From the NCBI RefSeq assembly GCF_013378445.1, contig NZ_JABXYK010000013.1:88359-152358 (forward strand): a stretch of DNA of 64,000 nucleotides, given 5' to 3'. This stretch comes from Mycoplana rhizolycopersici (lineage in GTDB: Bacteria; Pseudomonadota; Alphaproteobacteria; Rhizobiales; Rhizobiaceae). Below the pieces are notes generated by a model. It was not told the DNA's origin. It worked only from the letters and a program-made list of their open reading frames with translations, and ran no database searches. The position numbers and the translations under genes are program-made. Below are positions 1 through 8,196 of the stretch, in pieces. Position 1 is the stretch's first letter. Each line of letters begins with the position of its first letter.

Positions 1-75
1 CGATACATGATCGAGTGCGCGAAGTCCGGTAAACTCCACCGACACATCGGCTACCGCGAGACGCGTTTCAGACAT
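1..75 (-). CDS. ABC transporter ATP-binding protein, N-terminal fragment (runs off the window)
   Basis: Read on the minus strand, an ATG at 75 opens a frame that stays open to the window edge. The 25 visible residues begin MSETRLAVADVSVEF and continue with TGLRALDHVS, the typical first beta-strand of an ABC ATPase before Walker A (pattern 'v.F.Gl.AL..vs'). It lies 146 bases downstream of the binding-protein gene ending at 222 and on the same strand, so it is probably the ATPase of that importer. Walker A and everything after it lie outside the window, so the subfamily (LivG-like or sugar type) cannot be decided. Confidence 0.7.
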   Translation of the reverse strand, partial: MSETRLAVADVSVEFTGLRALDHVS

Positions 76-157
76 GGCTTATCCGAAGGTGATGGGCCGG
101 TCTTTCCGGGCACCGTGCGTCATCGACTGGAAAAGACGACGCCGCGGCGCCTGGCCC

Positions 158-199
158 GCGCATGCCCGAAAAACCGTTTTCGGCTCCGGAGGCATGCGC
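158..199. promoter_or_regulatory. Large stem-loop between binding-protein gene and ABC ATPase gene
   Basis: GCGCATGCC (158-166) pairs exactly with GGCATGCGC (191-199). Inside the loop a second hairpin forms from CCGAAAA (166-172) and TTTTCGG (177-183). The element sits between the binding-protein gene (ends 222) and the ATPase start (75), where an mRNA-stabilising or attenuating hairpin would uncouple binding-protein expression from that of the membrane components. That function is inferred. Confidence 0.45.
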
Positions 200-221
200 A
201 GGACCGGCCCGGTGTGGGCGA

Positions 222-1391
222 TCAGGGCTTCGGCAGGGATTCGGGCTTGCGCCATCCCACGAAGCTCGGCTTGCCACCCTTGAGCTGGATGATGGCTGCG
301 GCCTTGTTCGGCACGTGACCTTCTTCTGCAGTGCCGTAGTCGAGATCGCCAGTCAGAAGCTTGAACTGGCCGTCCTCAAGCGCCTTGGCGACGGCCGCAC
401 CGTCGGTGGAGCCGGCCGCCTTGATCGCTTCGGCGATCAGCATGACAGTGTCCCAGCCGGTCGAAACGAATGAGGTGTCCGGCGCCTTGCCGTGCATGGC
501 GGTGTAGAGTTCGATGAACTTTGCCATGTCGGGATGCGCTTCCGGTCCCATCCAGGTGTGGGTGACGAAATAGACGTCGTTGCCGAATTTCTCGCCGAGC
601 GCTTCGTGCATTGCCGGGTCGTCATAGGCGTCGCCACCGAGGATCGGCGCATCGTAGCCGACTTCGCGCAGTGCGCGGATGATGACACCGATATCCGTCC
701 CGTAAGAGGAGACGAAGATCACGTCCGGCTTCTTGCCGAGCGCCTGCAGGCGCGCCAGCTGGGCGGAGAAGTTGTTGTCGCCGTTGGTATAAGTGTCTTC
801 GAGGATGACCTCGCCGCCATTCGCCTTGAACTGCTCGACGAAGTACTTCGAGAGCGACTTGGTGTAGGCGATGAACTGGTCGGTAACGACATAGGCCGTC
901 TTCCAGCCCTTCTCCTTGACGGCGAAGTCCGCCGCCGTGGCCCCCATCGTCGTGTTCCACATGGACAGCGTGAACTGCTTGTCGCCGAGCGACCACGATG
1001 AGTAGAGCGGATCGGAAGCGCAGGTCGAGATGCCGACGAGACCGGCCGACTGTGCCTCGCGGCCCGCCGGCGATCCGAAGTCAAAGTCGCACGGCGCCAC
1101 GATGACCTCGGCGCCCTTGTCGATCAGTTCGACGGCGACATTGCCGACCGTCACCGGATCGGACTTGCCGTCGATATTGATGAACTCGACCTGTTTGCCG
1201 AGCACGCCGCCATTGTCGTTGAGGTATTTCACGGCGACGAGGGCGCCGTTATAGCCGGGGGTGTCCAGCGGTGCCTGGATACCGGTCATCGAAAGCGCGC
1301 CGCCGATGACGATCTTGTCGTCGGCCGCGAGCGCCGACGAGCCCGCAAGCGCAAGACCTGCTGCCAGAAGTAGTTTGGACGTCGATTTCAT
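222..1391 (-). CDS. ABC transporter periplasmic binding protein, branched-chain amino acid type (Peripla_BP_6)
   Basis: Protein of 389 aa. Residues 1-22 form a clear Sec signal peptide (basic start, hydrophobic core, cleavage after SALA). The mature part starts DDKIVIGGALSMTG, the hallmark first strand of Leu/Ile/Val-type (type I fold) binding proteins, and length and domain layout are those of LivJ/LivK-like and amide/urea-like receptors. The start is supported by a GGGGAA ribosome site. It is the last binding-protein-type gene of the minus-strand unit that includes the cysteine hydrolase and the amidohydrolase, and an ABC ATPase starts just downstream. It should capture an amino acid or amide in the periplasm; the ligand is unknown. 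Confidence 0.88.
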   Translation of the reverse strand: MKSTSKLLLAAGLALAGSSALAADDKIVIGGALSMTGIQAPLDTPGYNGALVAVKYLNDNGGVLGKQVEFINIDGKSDPVTVGNVAVELIDKGAEVIVAPCDFDFGSPAGREAQSAGLVGISTCASDPLYSSWSLGDKQFTLSMWNTTMGATAADFAVKEKGWKTAYVVTDQFIAYTKSLSKYFVEQFKANGGEVILEDTYTNGDNNFSAQLARLQALGKKPDVIFVSSYGTDIGVIIRALREVGYDAPILGGDAYDDPAMHEALGEKFGNDVYFVTHTWMGPEAHPDMAKFIELYTAMHGKAPDTSFVSTGWDTVMLIAEAIKAAGSTDGAAVAKALEDGQFKLLTGDLDYGTAEEGHVPNKAAAIIQLKGGKPSFVGWRKPESLPKP

Positions 1392-1521
1392 AGCTTGGTT
1401 CCCCTTTCTTTTGCCATCACGGCACTAAAGCTGTTGCGCGGACATGTCTTTTTCTTCTGCTGGGGTCCGCTTGCGGAGGTCTCCTTGTTTCGTCCCATCA
1501 TGCTTGATGCGCAGTTTCTTA

Positions 1522-2172
1522 TTATTGGCCGATTTCCTTCAGCAGCGCATCGGTCGATATCTGGCGGCAATAGCCCTTGATCGCGCGAAGCGACGTCTCG
1601 TGCCGCTCCTCGGAGTAGGTGCCGCAGGCATCCGGCACCAGCGTCACCAGATAGCCGAGGTCGCAGGCGTCGCGGATGGCCGATTCCACGCACTGATCCG
1701 TCAGAAGGCCGCAAAGGACGAGCTGCTTCACGCCGAGATTGCGCAGGACATAGTCGATATGCGTGGAGACGAAGACACTGGACGAACTCTTGGGAAACAC
1801 GATCTCGTCTTCGAGCGGTTCCAGTTCGTCGATGACCTTGCCGTCCCATGACCCCTTCGCCACGTTGAACCCGGTGATCTTGTAGTCCAGGCTGCGGTCG
1901 CGGCCGTCCTTTGTCAGGCTCTCGATGGTGGTGTGCAACACCTCGATGCCGGCCTTGCGAAAGCCGTGCAGCAGGCGCTGCATGTTCGGGATGGCAACCT
2001 CGCCGATGCGCTGGAAGTAGTAGCCGTACTTGCCGGCGATGTCGGCGTCGGAGACATCCTTGAACTCGCCCCCGTCGCGTCGGACCGAGAAATTCTGGAC
2101 GTCGATGAAGAGGATCGCGGACGCAGCCGGATCGAGCGCAACTTCGCGGGTGGTCAGGTGTTCAGCGGCCAT
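1522..2172 (-). CDS. Cysteine hydrolase, isochorismatase/nicotinamidase-like family
   Basis: Protein of 216 aa with the family's catalytic elements: Asp24 in ILFIDVQNF, a Lys in the FPKSSSSVF segment near residue 126, and the nucleophilic Cys in GLLTDQCVESAIRDA near residue 160. Enzymes of this fold hydrolyse amides such as nicotinamide, N-carbamoylsarcosine, ureidoacrylate or isochorismate's enol ether. The neighbouring amidohydrolase and amide/amino acid-type importer favour an amide or carbamoyl substrate; that choice is inference. The gene overlaps the upstream amidohydrolase by 11 bases, which indicates translational coupling. Confidence 0.85.
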   Translation of the reverse strand: MAAEHLTTREVALDPAASAILFIDVQNFSVRRDGGEFKDVSDADIAGKYGYYFQRIGEVAIPNMQRLLHGFRKAGIEVLHTTIESLTKDGRDRSLDYKITGFNVAKGSWDGKVIDELEPLEDEIVFPKSSSSVFVSTHIDYVLRNLGVKQLVLCGLLTDQCVESAIRDACDLGYLVTLVPDACGTYSEERHETSLRAIKGYCRQISTDALLKEIGQ

Positions 2173-2977
2173 CGGTCGTTTCCTTCAGCATGTCGGTAGC
2201 GCGGCGGAGCGGTTCGGCGAGCCTGTCGGCCCACTCCTGCTGTCCGCGGGCGTCCTTGATGAGATCATTGCGCACTTCGATGAGAACGTGCGGCAGACCG
2301 CGTTTCTCGCCATGGACAGGAATCGTATAGTCGGACCGGTCGTCTACGACGTAAGGCTCGTTGAGCCGGACGGAAGCATCCGGATTGGCCTCGGCAAACG
2401 CCTCGGCGAGATTCCTCGCAAAGCGCCCGTCGCGATTGTAGAGAAGCCCGAGTTCGAAATCCCGCACGGCGCCGGTCGAGCGCATGACCGGCGTGAAGCT
2501 GTGCACCGATACGAGCACCGTCGGGCGGCCGGCGGCCTGGCGCTCATCGAGAGCCGCCGTGATGGCATCGTGCAAGGGCTCGTGAATTTCGGAGTAACGA
2601 CGAACACGGTCGCTCTCGGCAAGGTCCACATTGGCGGGCACCCTCGTGCCGTCACTGCGCAGCACGACGCAATCGTCAGCCTCGAAGGGCCGGTTACAAT
2701 CGATCACAAGGCGGCTGTAGCGCTGGAGAACGAGGGCTGAGCCCAGGCGCTCCGAAAGCGCATGCGACAAGCCTTCGGCGCCGACGTCATAGGCGATATG
2801 CCGGTCCATCTCGTCGCTGGCCACGCCAAGGTCGCCCAGTACGGAAGGCACCGCGCGCCCGGCATGCTCGCAGGTCAGGAAAATGGCAGAGTCGCCCGCA
2901 AGGTTGACCGTTTCGACAGGCTCGGGATCTCCGGCCAGCAGCAATTTCATCGTGTCGCGTTCCGCGATCCTCGGCAT
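2162..2977 (-). CDS. N-formylglutamate amidohydrolase family protein
   Basis: Protein of up to 271 aa. The segment FLTCEHAGRAVPSVLGDLG is the family's metal-binding start (S/TCEHAG), followed by DRHIAYDVGAEGL and the YSRLVIDCNRP motif seen in HutG-type N-formylglutamate amidohydrolases and relatives. VSVHSFTPV contributes a further conserved His. The family removes N-formyl or similar groups from acidic amino acids. Two starts are possible, ATG at 2977 or ATG at 2950 (protein then begins MKLLLAGD); neither has a strong ribosome site. It is the first gene of a minus-strand operon divergent from the RpiR regulator, so the RpiR protein probably controls it. Confidence 0.85.
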   Translation of the reverse strand: MPRIAERDTMKLLLAGDPEPVETVNLAGDSAIFLTCEHAGRAVPSVLGDLGVASDEMDRHIAYDVGAEGLSHALSERLGSALVLQRYSRLVIDCNRPFEADDCVVLRSDGTRVPANVDLAESDRVRRYSEIHEPLHDAITAALDERQAAGRPTVLVSVHSFTPVMRSTGAVRDFELGLLYNRDGRFARNLAEAFAEANPDASVRLNEPYVVDDRSDYTIPVHGEKRGLPHVLIEVRNDLIKDARGQQEWADRLAEPLRRATDMLKETTDGR

Positions 2978-3053
2978 GGAAACCCGATCTGTTCATGCTC
3001 CGGCGACATGGTTGCCGGTGCGGGATAGTATGGACGTCATCCAAGGAAATTTA

Positions 3054-3110
3054 TCAATCATAGTCAATCATATTTTTCTGTTTGACTATTTTTTTTCATG
3101 CCGCAATATC
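3054..3110 (+). promoter_or_regulatory. Promoter/operator region between the amidohydrolase operon and the RpiR gene
   Basis: An AT-rich island in otherwise GC-rich DNA. TCAATCATA occurs twice in direct orientation with a 10-base period (3054-3062, 3064-3072), and ATAGTCAA (3060-3067) is inverted as TTGACTAT (3082-3089). TTGACT (3082-3087) followed 16 bases later by CAATAT (3104-3109) is a plausible sigma-70 promoter for the RpiR gene. The repeats are candidate RpiR operator sites. The exact protein contacts are inference. Confidence 0.45.
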
Positions 3111-3135
3111 GATCGAAACTGGGGGAAAGCAACCG

Positions 3136-4035
3136 GTGAACCATGTGAAATCATCGACGATCCGCGCGAGGATAAGGGATTCCGCGGCACAGCTGACGGC
3201 AAGCGAGCGCAAGATCGCGAATGCGATCCTCGCCGACTATCCGTTTACGGCGCTTGAGAGCATCCAGGAGCTTGCCACCAAGACGGGGGTGAGCGCGCCT
3301 TCCATTACCCGCTTCGTCAGCAAGATCGGTTGTGGCGGCTTTCAGGACCTGCAGCGCCAGCTCATTGCCGAGTTGAGGGAGGGGCAGCGCTCGCCTCTCG
3401 ATCTCATGTCGAGCCAGAAGCCCGTCGGCCATTCGGAATTTCTGGCAGAGTACGTCGCGCGTCTTTCTGCCGTCATGCAGGAGATGACGGAGACCTTCTC
3501 GCAGGCGCAGTTCGACATCCTCGCCGCTCTGCTGGCGGATCCGTCCCGCAACATCTTCCTGCTGGGCGGCCGCGTCAGCGACAGCATTGCGTCCTTTCTG
3601 TCGATCCATCTCCGCCAGATCCGCAGCGGCATCTACCACATCTCCGACAATCCCGAATTCTGGCCCGAGCACGTCCTGCGGATGCGCAAGAAGGACGTCG
3701 TCCTTCTGTTCGATTTTCGCCGCTACCAGCCGAGCCTCTGCCGCCTCGCCGAAACGATCGCCGCCAATCGCGGCGCGACCATCGTCGTGGTGACCGACAA
3801 GTGGATGTCGCCTGCCGCGCGTAGCGCCGACCATATCGTGGCGCTGCCGATCGATGCCGGGACCGCATGGGACACCGTGGCCGCGGCGATAGCCCTCGTC
3901 GAGGCACTGATCGTGCGCGTGTCCGAGGCAGACTGGAGCGCCACGCAGAAACGGATCAACGATTGGGACGGCATCCGTTTTTCGATGCCGGGATATGACC
4001 AGGACAGCATGAACGGGGAAATGGATGAAACGTGA
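3136..4035 (+). CDS. RpiR/MurR family transcriptional regulator (HTH + SIS domain)
   Basis: Protein of 299 aa from a GTG start at 3136, preferred because GGGGGAAAG lies just upstream; an ATG at 3082 would add 18 residues inside the promoter region. The N-terminal HTH_6 domain (about residues 12-85) shows LTASERKIANAIL and the recognition helix region TGVSAPSITRFVSKIG. The C-terminal SIS domain (about 105-240) has FLLGGRVSDSIASFL and IVVVTDKWMSPAA. RpiR proteins sense phosphosugars or amino-acid-type metabolites. The stop overlaps the next gene by 11 bases and the promoter faces the amidohydrolase operon, so it probably regulates both directions. Confidence 0.88.
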   Translation: MNHVKSSTIRARIRDSAAQLTASERKIANAILADYPFTALESIQELATKTGVSAPSITRFVSKIGCGGFQDLQRQLIAELREGQRSPLDLMSSQKPVGHSEFLAEYVARLSAVMQEMTETFSQAQFDILAALLADPSRNIFLLGGRVSDSIASFLSIHLRQIRSGIYHISDNPEFWPEHVLRMRKKDVVLLFDFRRYQPSLCRLAETIAANRGATIVVVTDKWMSPAARSADHIVALPIDAGTAWDTVAAAIALVEALIVRVSEADWSATQKRINDWDGIRFSMPGYDQDSMNGEMDET

Positions 4036-5338
4036 GGAAATGATGGTCGCATGCTGCGGCGACCTTTCGGGCATGGTCCGCGGCAAGGCCTTTCCGTTGG
4101 ATCAATTTGAAAAGCGCCTGAAGCGGGGTGTCGGCTGGACGCCGACCAATGTGCAGATCACCTGCTTCGATGCCATCGCCGACAGCCCCTTCGGCTCGCT
4201 TGGCGATCTCGTGCTGATCCCGGATGCTGCCACGCGCGTAAGCATCGAGAGCGAAGACGACGCGCCTAACGAAAACTTCGTCCTCGGAAACATCCGCTAC
4301 ACCGACGGACGACCCTGGGAATTCTGCACCCGCTCGATTCTCGAATCCGCCCTCGAAAGGCTTGAGCGCGTTGGCGGCGTCACCCTGCTCGGTGCCTTCG
4401 AGCACGAATTCCAGCTGAAGCACCTGACGTCCGAAGTGGGCGGAGCCTTCACGCTGGGCGGCTTCCAGCGGGAGCGCCACTTCTGCGAAGCCATCGTCGC
4501 CGCCATGCGCGACGCCGGTGTCACGCCGGACACGATCCTGAAGGAGTTCGGCAGCGGTCAGTTCGAAGTCACCATGGGTCCGCAGAAGGGCGTCACAATC
4601 GCGGACCATTCGCTGATAACACGCGAACTGGTCGGCCTTGTCGCCCGGGAACTGGGCTATGACCCGACCTTCACGCCGATCCGCGATCCCGCAGGCGTCG
4701 GCAACGGCGTCCATGTGCATCTGAGCATGTTGGACGCCTCCGGCAATCCGGCGACCTACGATCCGCAGGGCAAGCATGACCTGTCGGAGCTGGCGGGAAA
4801 ATTCGTTGCCGGCGTCCTGAAGTACCTGGATTCGATCATCGCCATCACGGCGCCGAGCGTCGTCTCCTATCTCCGCCTGACGCCGCATCGATGGAGTGCC
4901 GCCTTCAACAATCTCGGCTTCCGCGACCGCGAGGCCTCGGTGCGAATTTGCCCGGTCTCGGACATGAGCGACATTGCCAAGGCAGCCCAGTTCAACTTCG
5001 AGTTCCGTGCGGCCGATGCCGCCGCCAATCCGCACCTTGCGCTTGCCGCGATCGTCCATGCAGGCGTTCAGGGCATCGAGGAAGGCCTCGAAGTGCCCGA
5101 AGCGACCCAGGAGGACCTGTCGCTGCTCGGGCCGGATGCGCTTGCCGCCCGCGGATACGTCCGGCTGCCGCAGTCGCTCGAGAACGCGCTGGCCTGCTTC
5201 CGGAACAATGCGACCGTCTGCAGCTGGTTTCCGGAGGGTTTTGCCGACGTCTACGTCAAGCACAAGCAAGGCGAGATCGCCCACTTGGCAGGAAAGACGC
5301 AGGCCGAAATGTGTACAGCCTACGAAGCGATCTACTGA
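4025..5338 (+). CDS. Glutamine synthetase-like ligase (gamma-glutamylamide synthetase type)
   Basis: Protein of 437 aa, the length of class I/III-like glutamine synthetases. Visible family motifs are GAFEHEFQL (metal-site Glu residues), GSGQFEVTMGPQKGVTIADH and the C-terminal RDREASVRICPV segment that binds ATP and glutamate. The family includes gamma-glutamylpolyamine and other gamma-glutamylamide synthetases, which load an amine onto glutamate before oxidation. The ATG at 4025 has GGGGAA five bases upstream and overlaps the RpiR gene. The convergent neighbour is a PuuB-like amine oxidase, so a PuuA/PuuB-style pair is an attractive inference, though the two are not in one operon. Confidence 0.85.
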   Translation: MKREEMMVACCGDLSGMVRGKAFPLDQFEKRLKRGVGWTPTNVQITCFDAIADSPFGSLGDLVLIPDAATRVSIESEDDAPNENFVLGNIRYTDGRPWEFCTRSILESALERLERVGGVTLLGAFEHEFQLKHLTSEVGGAFTLGGFQRERHFCEAIVAAMRDAGVTPDTILKEFGSGQFEVTMGPQKGVTIADHSLITRELVGLVARELGYDPTFTPIRDPAGVGNGVHVHLSMLDASGNPATYDPQGKHDLSELAGKFVAGVLKYLDSIIAITAPSVVSYLRLTPHRWSAAFNNLGFRDREASVRICPVSDMSDIAKAAQFNFEFRAADAAANPHLALAAIVHAGVQGIEEGLEVPEATQEDLSLLGPDALAARGYVRLPQSLENALACFRNNATVCSWFPEGFADVYVKHKQGEIAHLAGKTQAEMCTAYEAIY

Positions 5339-5352
5339 GCTTAGGACAACAA

Positions 5353-5378
5353 GACATCCGCCCGAGTGGGCGGCTGTC
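5353..5378. terminator. Bidirectional stem-loop between convergent genes
   Basis: CCGCCC (5358-5363), loop GAGT, GGGCGG (5368-5373), extended after one mismatch by GACA (5353-5356) and TGTC (5375-5378). It lies in the 75-base gap between the convergent glutamine-synthetase-like and FAD oxidase genes. There is no strong T-run, so it may act as a roadblock rather than a canonical intrinsic terminator. Confidence 0.5.
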
Positions 5379-5413
5379 TGTCCCTATGCCCCTGGACGAC
5401 CGTCGCCCGACGC

Positions 5414-6700
5414 CTACTCCCGATCCTGGAAGCGGTTCCAGGCGTGCATGCGGTTTGCGACCTGTGTTGCGATCGGATGAAAGGGAACCGGTTTCATGCC
5501 GGTCACGGGGAGGGGCATCTGCGCGTCCGTCCGCCGTCCCGCAGCCCATCTTCCCAACTCCTGTCCCAGAGACATGGACAGTGCGACGCCTCGCCCGGAA
5601 TAGATGCCGCCGAAGACCAGACCCGGCGCAAGCCGGTAGAGGCGCGGCTGCCGATCTGGCACAACGGCGAACGTGCCATGCCAGTACTCGCTCATCCGAG
5701 GCTCGCCGCCAAAGGCGGAGAAAGCCTTGCCGAGCATTCGCGACACCTTGGCAAGGCCGCGGTCGGCTTCGTTGTGCCAGAACGTATGGGTGCCACCACT
5801 CACAAGCCGGTTGTCGCAGTCATAGTGGAAATAGCGCAGATCGTTGCGCATGTCGGAGACGGCCGGATTGCCGACGAGGATCTTTGCCCGCACGTCCTCC
5901 GGCAGGGGATCGGTGGCGGCCTGAAACACCTTGAACGGGATCAAGGTGCGCTTCAGGCCGGGCCATATGTCACCGGTGAGCGCATTGGTGGCAAGTATGA
6001 CTTCCCGTGCCGTCACGCTGCCCTTTGCCGTGCGCACGCGCCATCCCGACGCCGCCTTCTCGATCCTGGTCGCCCTGGAGTTTTCGAAGATCGACACACC
6101 TTCGCGTGTCAGCGCGTCGGCCAGCCCGATCGTCATCGCGAAGGGATTGATGTGGCCGGAATTGTGGACGATCCAGCCGCCGAGATAGGGGCTGCCGATG
6201 CGCGCCGAAATCTCTTCCCGGTCAAGCCACGAGACATTGGCACCGAAGGCCTTCCACTCGTCATGAAACTTTCGGGCGCGGGCAAGTGTCGTCTCGGTGT
6301 GGGCGGGCTGGATCCAGCCCTCCTGCACCTGGTGGGCATCGATGCCGAAGCGCTGCATCAGGCCGAAGGCGACGCCGGCCGAATCCGCCACCATGCGGTT
6401 GAACCGTTCGCCGATCGAGCGGCCTAATGCAGTTTCGAACTCGGAAGGGGACGCCTTGGAATGATGGGAGATGACGAGACCGTTGTTGCGTCCCGATGCC
6501 GCCGAGCCGATCTCGTTTCCTTCCAGGAGAACGACGTCGACACCGCTGTCGCGCGCGCCGAGTGCTGCCGCAAGTCCCGTGAAGCCGCCGCCGACGACAA
6601 GAACATCCGTAAGATGGTCGCCCTGGAGTTCCTGTGACGCAGGACGCACTTTTGCCGTCTTGCGCCACAGGTGCGGCGTCTTCCAGTCCACCTCAAACAT
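5414..6700 (-). CDS. FAD-dependent amine/amino acid oxidoreductase (DAO family, PuuB-like), copy 1
   Basis: Protein of 428 aa. Near residue 30 the FAD-binding Rossmann motif appears as TDVLVVGGGFTGLAAA, followed by the acidic strand end VVLLEGNEIGSAASGRNNG, typical of gamma-glutamylputrescine oxidase and related DAO enzymes. The C-terminal FAD contact region reads FGGIYSGRGVALSMSLG. It should oxidise an amine or N-substituted amino acid. The start overlaps the end of livF by 8 bases, so it is the last gene of the livKHMGF operon. A clear paralogue lies at 35901-37190 (shared blocks GRxNGxVIS, INPxAxTxGLA, MRxDLRYF, RLVSGG). Confidence 0.87.
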   Translation of the reverse strand: MFEVDWKTPHLWRKTAKVRPASQELQGDHLTDVLVVGGGFTGLAAALGARDSGVDVVLLEGNEIGSAASGRNNGLVISHHSKASPSEFETALGRSIGERFNRMVADSAGVAFGLMQRFGIDAHQVQEGWIQPAHTETTLARARKFHDEWKAFGANVSWLDREEISARIGSPYLGGWIVHNSGHINPFAMTIGLADALTREGVSIFENSRATRIEKAASGWRVRTAKGSVTAREVILATNALTGDIWPGLKRTLIPFKVFQAATDPLPEDVRAKILVGNPAVSDMRNDLRYFHYDCDNRLVSGGTHTFWHNEADRGLAKVSRMLGKAFSAFGGEPRMSEYWHGTFAVVPDRQPRLYRLAPGLVFGGIYSGRGVALSMSLGQELGRWAAGRRTDAQMPLPVTGMKPVPFHPIATQVANRMHAWNRFQDRE

Positions 6701-7442
6701 GAAGGACTTCCTCGGTAGCGCTACCGAGATAGTGGTCGCTGAGGGCGGAATGCTGGGCGATTTCCTGCGCCGGTCCGTGGACCCTGACCCGTCCTGTGTT
6801 CAGCAGGTAGGCGTAGTCGCCGCATTCCAGCGCCAGCTGGACGTTCTGCTCGACGAGCAGGATGGAGATCCCGGTCTGGGAGAGATCCAGAATGATCCGG
6901 AAGATCTGGTGGATGATCTTCGGGGCGAGGCCCAGCGACGGCTCGTCGAGCATCAGCAGTTTCGGTTCCGCCATGAGCGCGCGGCCGATCGCCAGCATTT
7001 GCTGCTGACCACCGGACATGCGGCTCGCCATCCCGTTGCGCCGTTCCTTGAGCACCGGGAACAGGTCGAACACATCAGAGCGGAGCGCTTCGAAGCTCTT
7101 TCCGGCGCGGCCGATGTGGGCCGCGACGAGGTTTTCCTCGACCGTCAAACGCTGGAAGATCCGGCGACCCTCCGGGCAATGCACGAGCCCCATCCGCACG
7201 ACCTGTTCGGGCTTTGCGCCGGTGATGTCCTTGCCGTCGAATAAGATGCTTCCCGTCGTCGCCCGAGCGACGCCGGAGATCGAGTTCAGGAGTGTCGTCT
7301 TTCCCGCGCCGTTCGGACCGAGGATGACGACGATTTCCTGGTTGTCGACCTCGAGGTCGATACCTTCAAGAACGCTGACGCGCCCGTATCCCGAGCTTAG
7401 CCCTGCGATCTTGAGCAGCGGCGCGGATTTCGTCGATGTCAT
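6693..7442 (-). CDS. livF: Branched-chain amino acid-type ABC transporter ATP-binding protein LivF
   Basis: Protein of 249 aa from ATG at 7442 (an upstream ATG at 7463 would add seven residues). Walker A is GPNGAGKTT, the signature motif MSGGQQQMLAIGRAL, and Walker B LLMLDEPSLGLAP, exactly the LivF pattern. It hydrolyses ATP at the cytoplasmic face to drive import by LivH/LivM. The reading frame starts inside livG (77-base overlap), unusually long for this pair, and its end overlaps the FAD oxidase start. An 18-base perfect palindrome at 6711-6728 lies in its last codons. Confidence 0.92.
   Translation of the reverse strand: MTSTKSAPLLKIAGLSSGYGRVSVLEGIDLEVDNQEIVVILGPNGAGKTTLLNSISGVARATTGSILFDGKDITGAKPEQVVRMGLVHCPEGRRIFQRLTVEENLVAAHIGRAGKSFEALRSDVFDLFPVLKERRNGMASRMSGGQQQMLAIGRALMAEPKLLMLDEPSLGLAPKIIHQIFRIILDLSQTGISILLVEQNVQLALECGDYAYLLNTGRVRVHGPAQEIAQHSALSDHYLGSATEEVLHV
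6711..6728. promoter_or_regulatory. 18-base perfect palindrome at the livF/FAD-oxidase junction
   Basis: CTCGGTAGCGCTACCGAG reads identically on both strands. It lies within the last codons of livF, just before the start of FAD oxidase copy 1. Its central ten bases, GTAGCGCTAC, are identical to the centre of the LacI-type operator at 27194-27207. It may be an internal operator or mRNA hairpin, or a coincidence of codon choice. Confidence 0.3.
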
Positions 7443-8196
7443 TGGCTGTCCCCAGATAGGCAAGTTGCACGTCGGGATTCGCCTGCACCTCGGCGGGCGT
7501 GCCCTGGAAGAGAAGTTTGCCGTGATGCATGACCACGATGCGATCGCAGAGCGTCATCACGAGATCCATGTCGTGCTCGACGATAATCATGATGCGAGCG
7601 GGCGAGCGCAGCTCGGCGAGCTTGGCCGTCAGTTCCGCGGTCTCGTGGTGATTGAGGCCGGCCGCCGGCTCGTCCAGCAACAGCACTCGCGGATTCATGA
7701 CCAGCGCACGCGCAATCTCGAGCATGCGCTGGCGGCCGTAGGGCAGGCTGCCGGCTTCGGCCGTGGCGTAACCTTGCAGATTGAAAAACCGCAGTATCTC
7801 CATGCAGGCTTCGCGTCTGCGCTCGCGCTGGCTCCGGCTGAAGGGCGGCCACAGCACTTCCCGCCACGTCGCCCCGACTTCCGTCGGATAATAACACACC
7901 TCGAGGTTCTCCAGCGCCGTCATCTGGTCGAACAGGCGGATGTTCTGGTAGGTGCGGGCGATTCCCGAATTGGCAATTTCGTACTTCTTCAGGCTCTGCA
8001 TCTGCCTGCCATCGAGAACGATCGCGCCTGACGATACGGTATACGATCCGGCCGTCATGTTGATCAGGGTCGACTTTCCCGCACCGTTCGGCCCGATGAT
8101 GCCGTGGATCAGTCCGGGCACGAACTCTGTGGAGACGTCGTCGATCGCGACGTTGCTGCCATACTGCTTGCGGATATTCTGGAAGATGAGCGTCAT
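7366..8196 (-). CDS. livG: Branched-chain amino acid-type ABC transporter ATP-binding protein LivG
   Basis: Protein of 276 aa. Walker A is GPNGAGKST, the signature is the LivG variant LPYGRQRMLEIARAL, and Walker B is VLLLDEPAAGLNHHE. The usual LivG end (LAYLGT) is followed by about 30 extra charged residues (NDIDEIRAAAQDRRAKL...) that run 77 bases into livF. The ATG at 8196 overlaps the livM stop by four bases. It forms the ATPase heterodimer with LivF. Confidence 0.92.
   Translation of the reverse strand: MTLIFQNIRKQYGSNVAIDDVSTEFVPGLIHGIIGPNGAGKSTLINMTAGSYTVSSGAIVLDGRQMQSLKKYEIANSGIARTYQNIRLFDQMTALENLEVCYYPTEVGATWREVLWPPFSRSQRERRREACMEILRFFNLQGYATAEAGSLPYGRQRMLEIARALVMNPRVLLLDEPAAGLNHHETAELTAKLAELRSPARIMIIVEHDMDLVMTLCDRIVVMHHGKLLFQGTPAEVQANPDVQLAYLGTANDIDEIRAAAQDRRAKLGIRARQRS

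Noticed and set aside
1438..1470. Hairpin GCGGAC/GTCCGC upstream of the first binding-protein gene
   Set aside because: The stem is only six pairs with a 21-base loop; expected by chance at this GC content.
3956..5284. Open frame of 442 codons antisense to the glutamine-synthetase-like gene
   Set aside because: It is a shadow caused by GC-rich third codon positions; composition is Arg/Gly/Asp-rich and without motifs.
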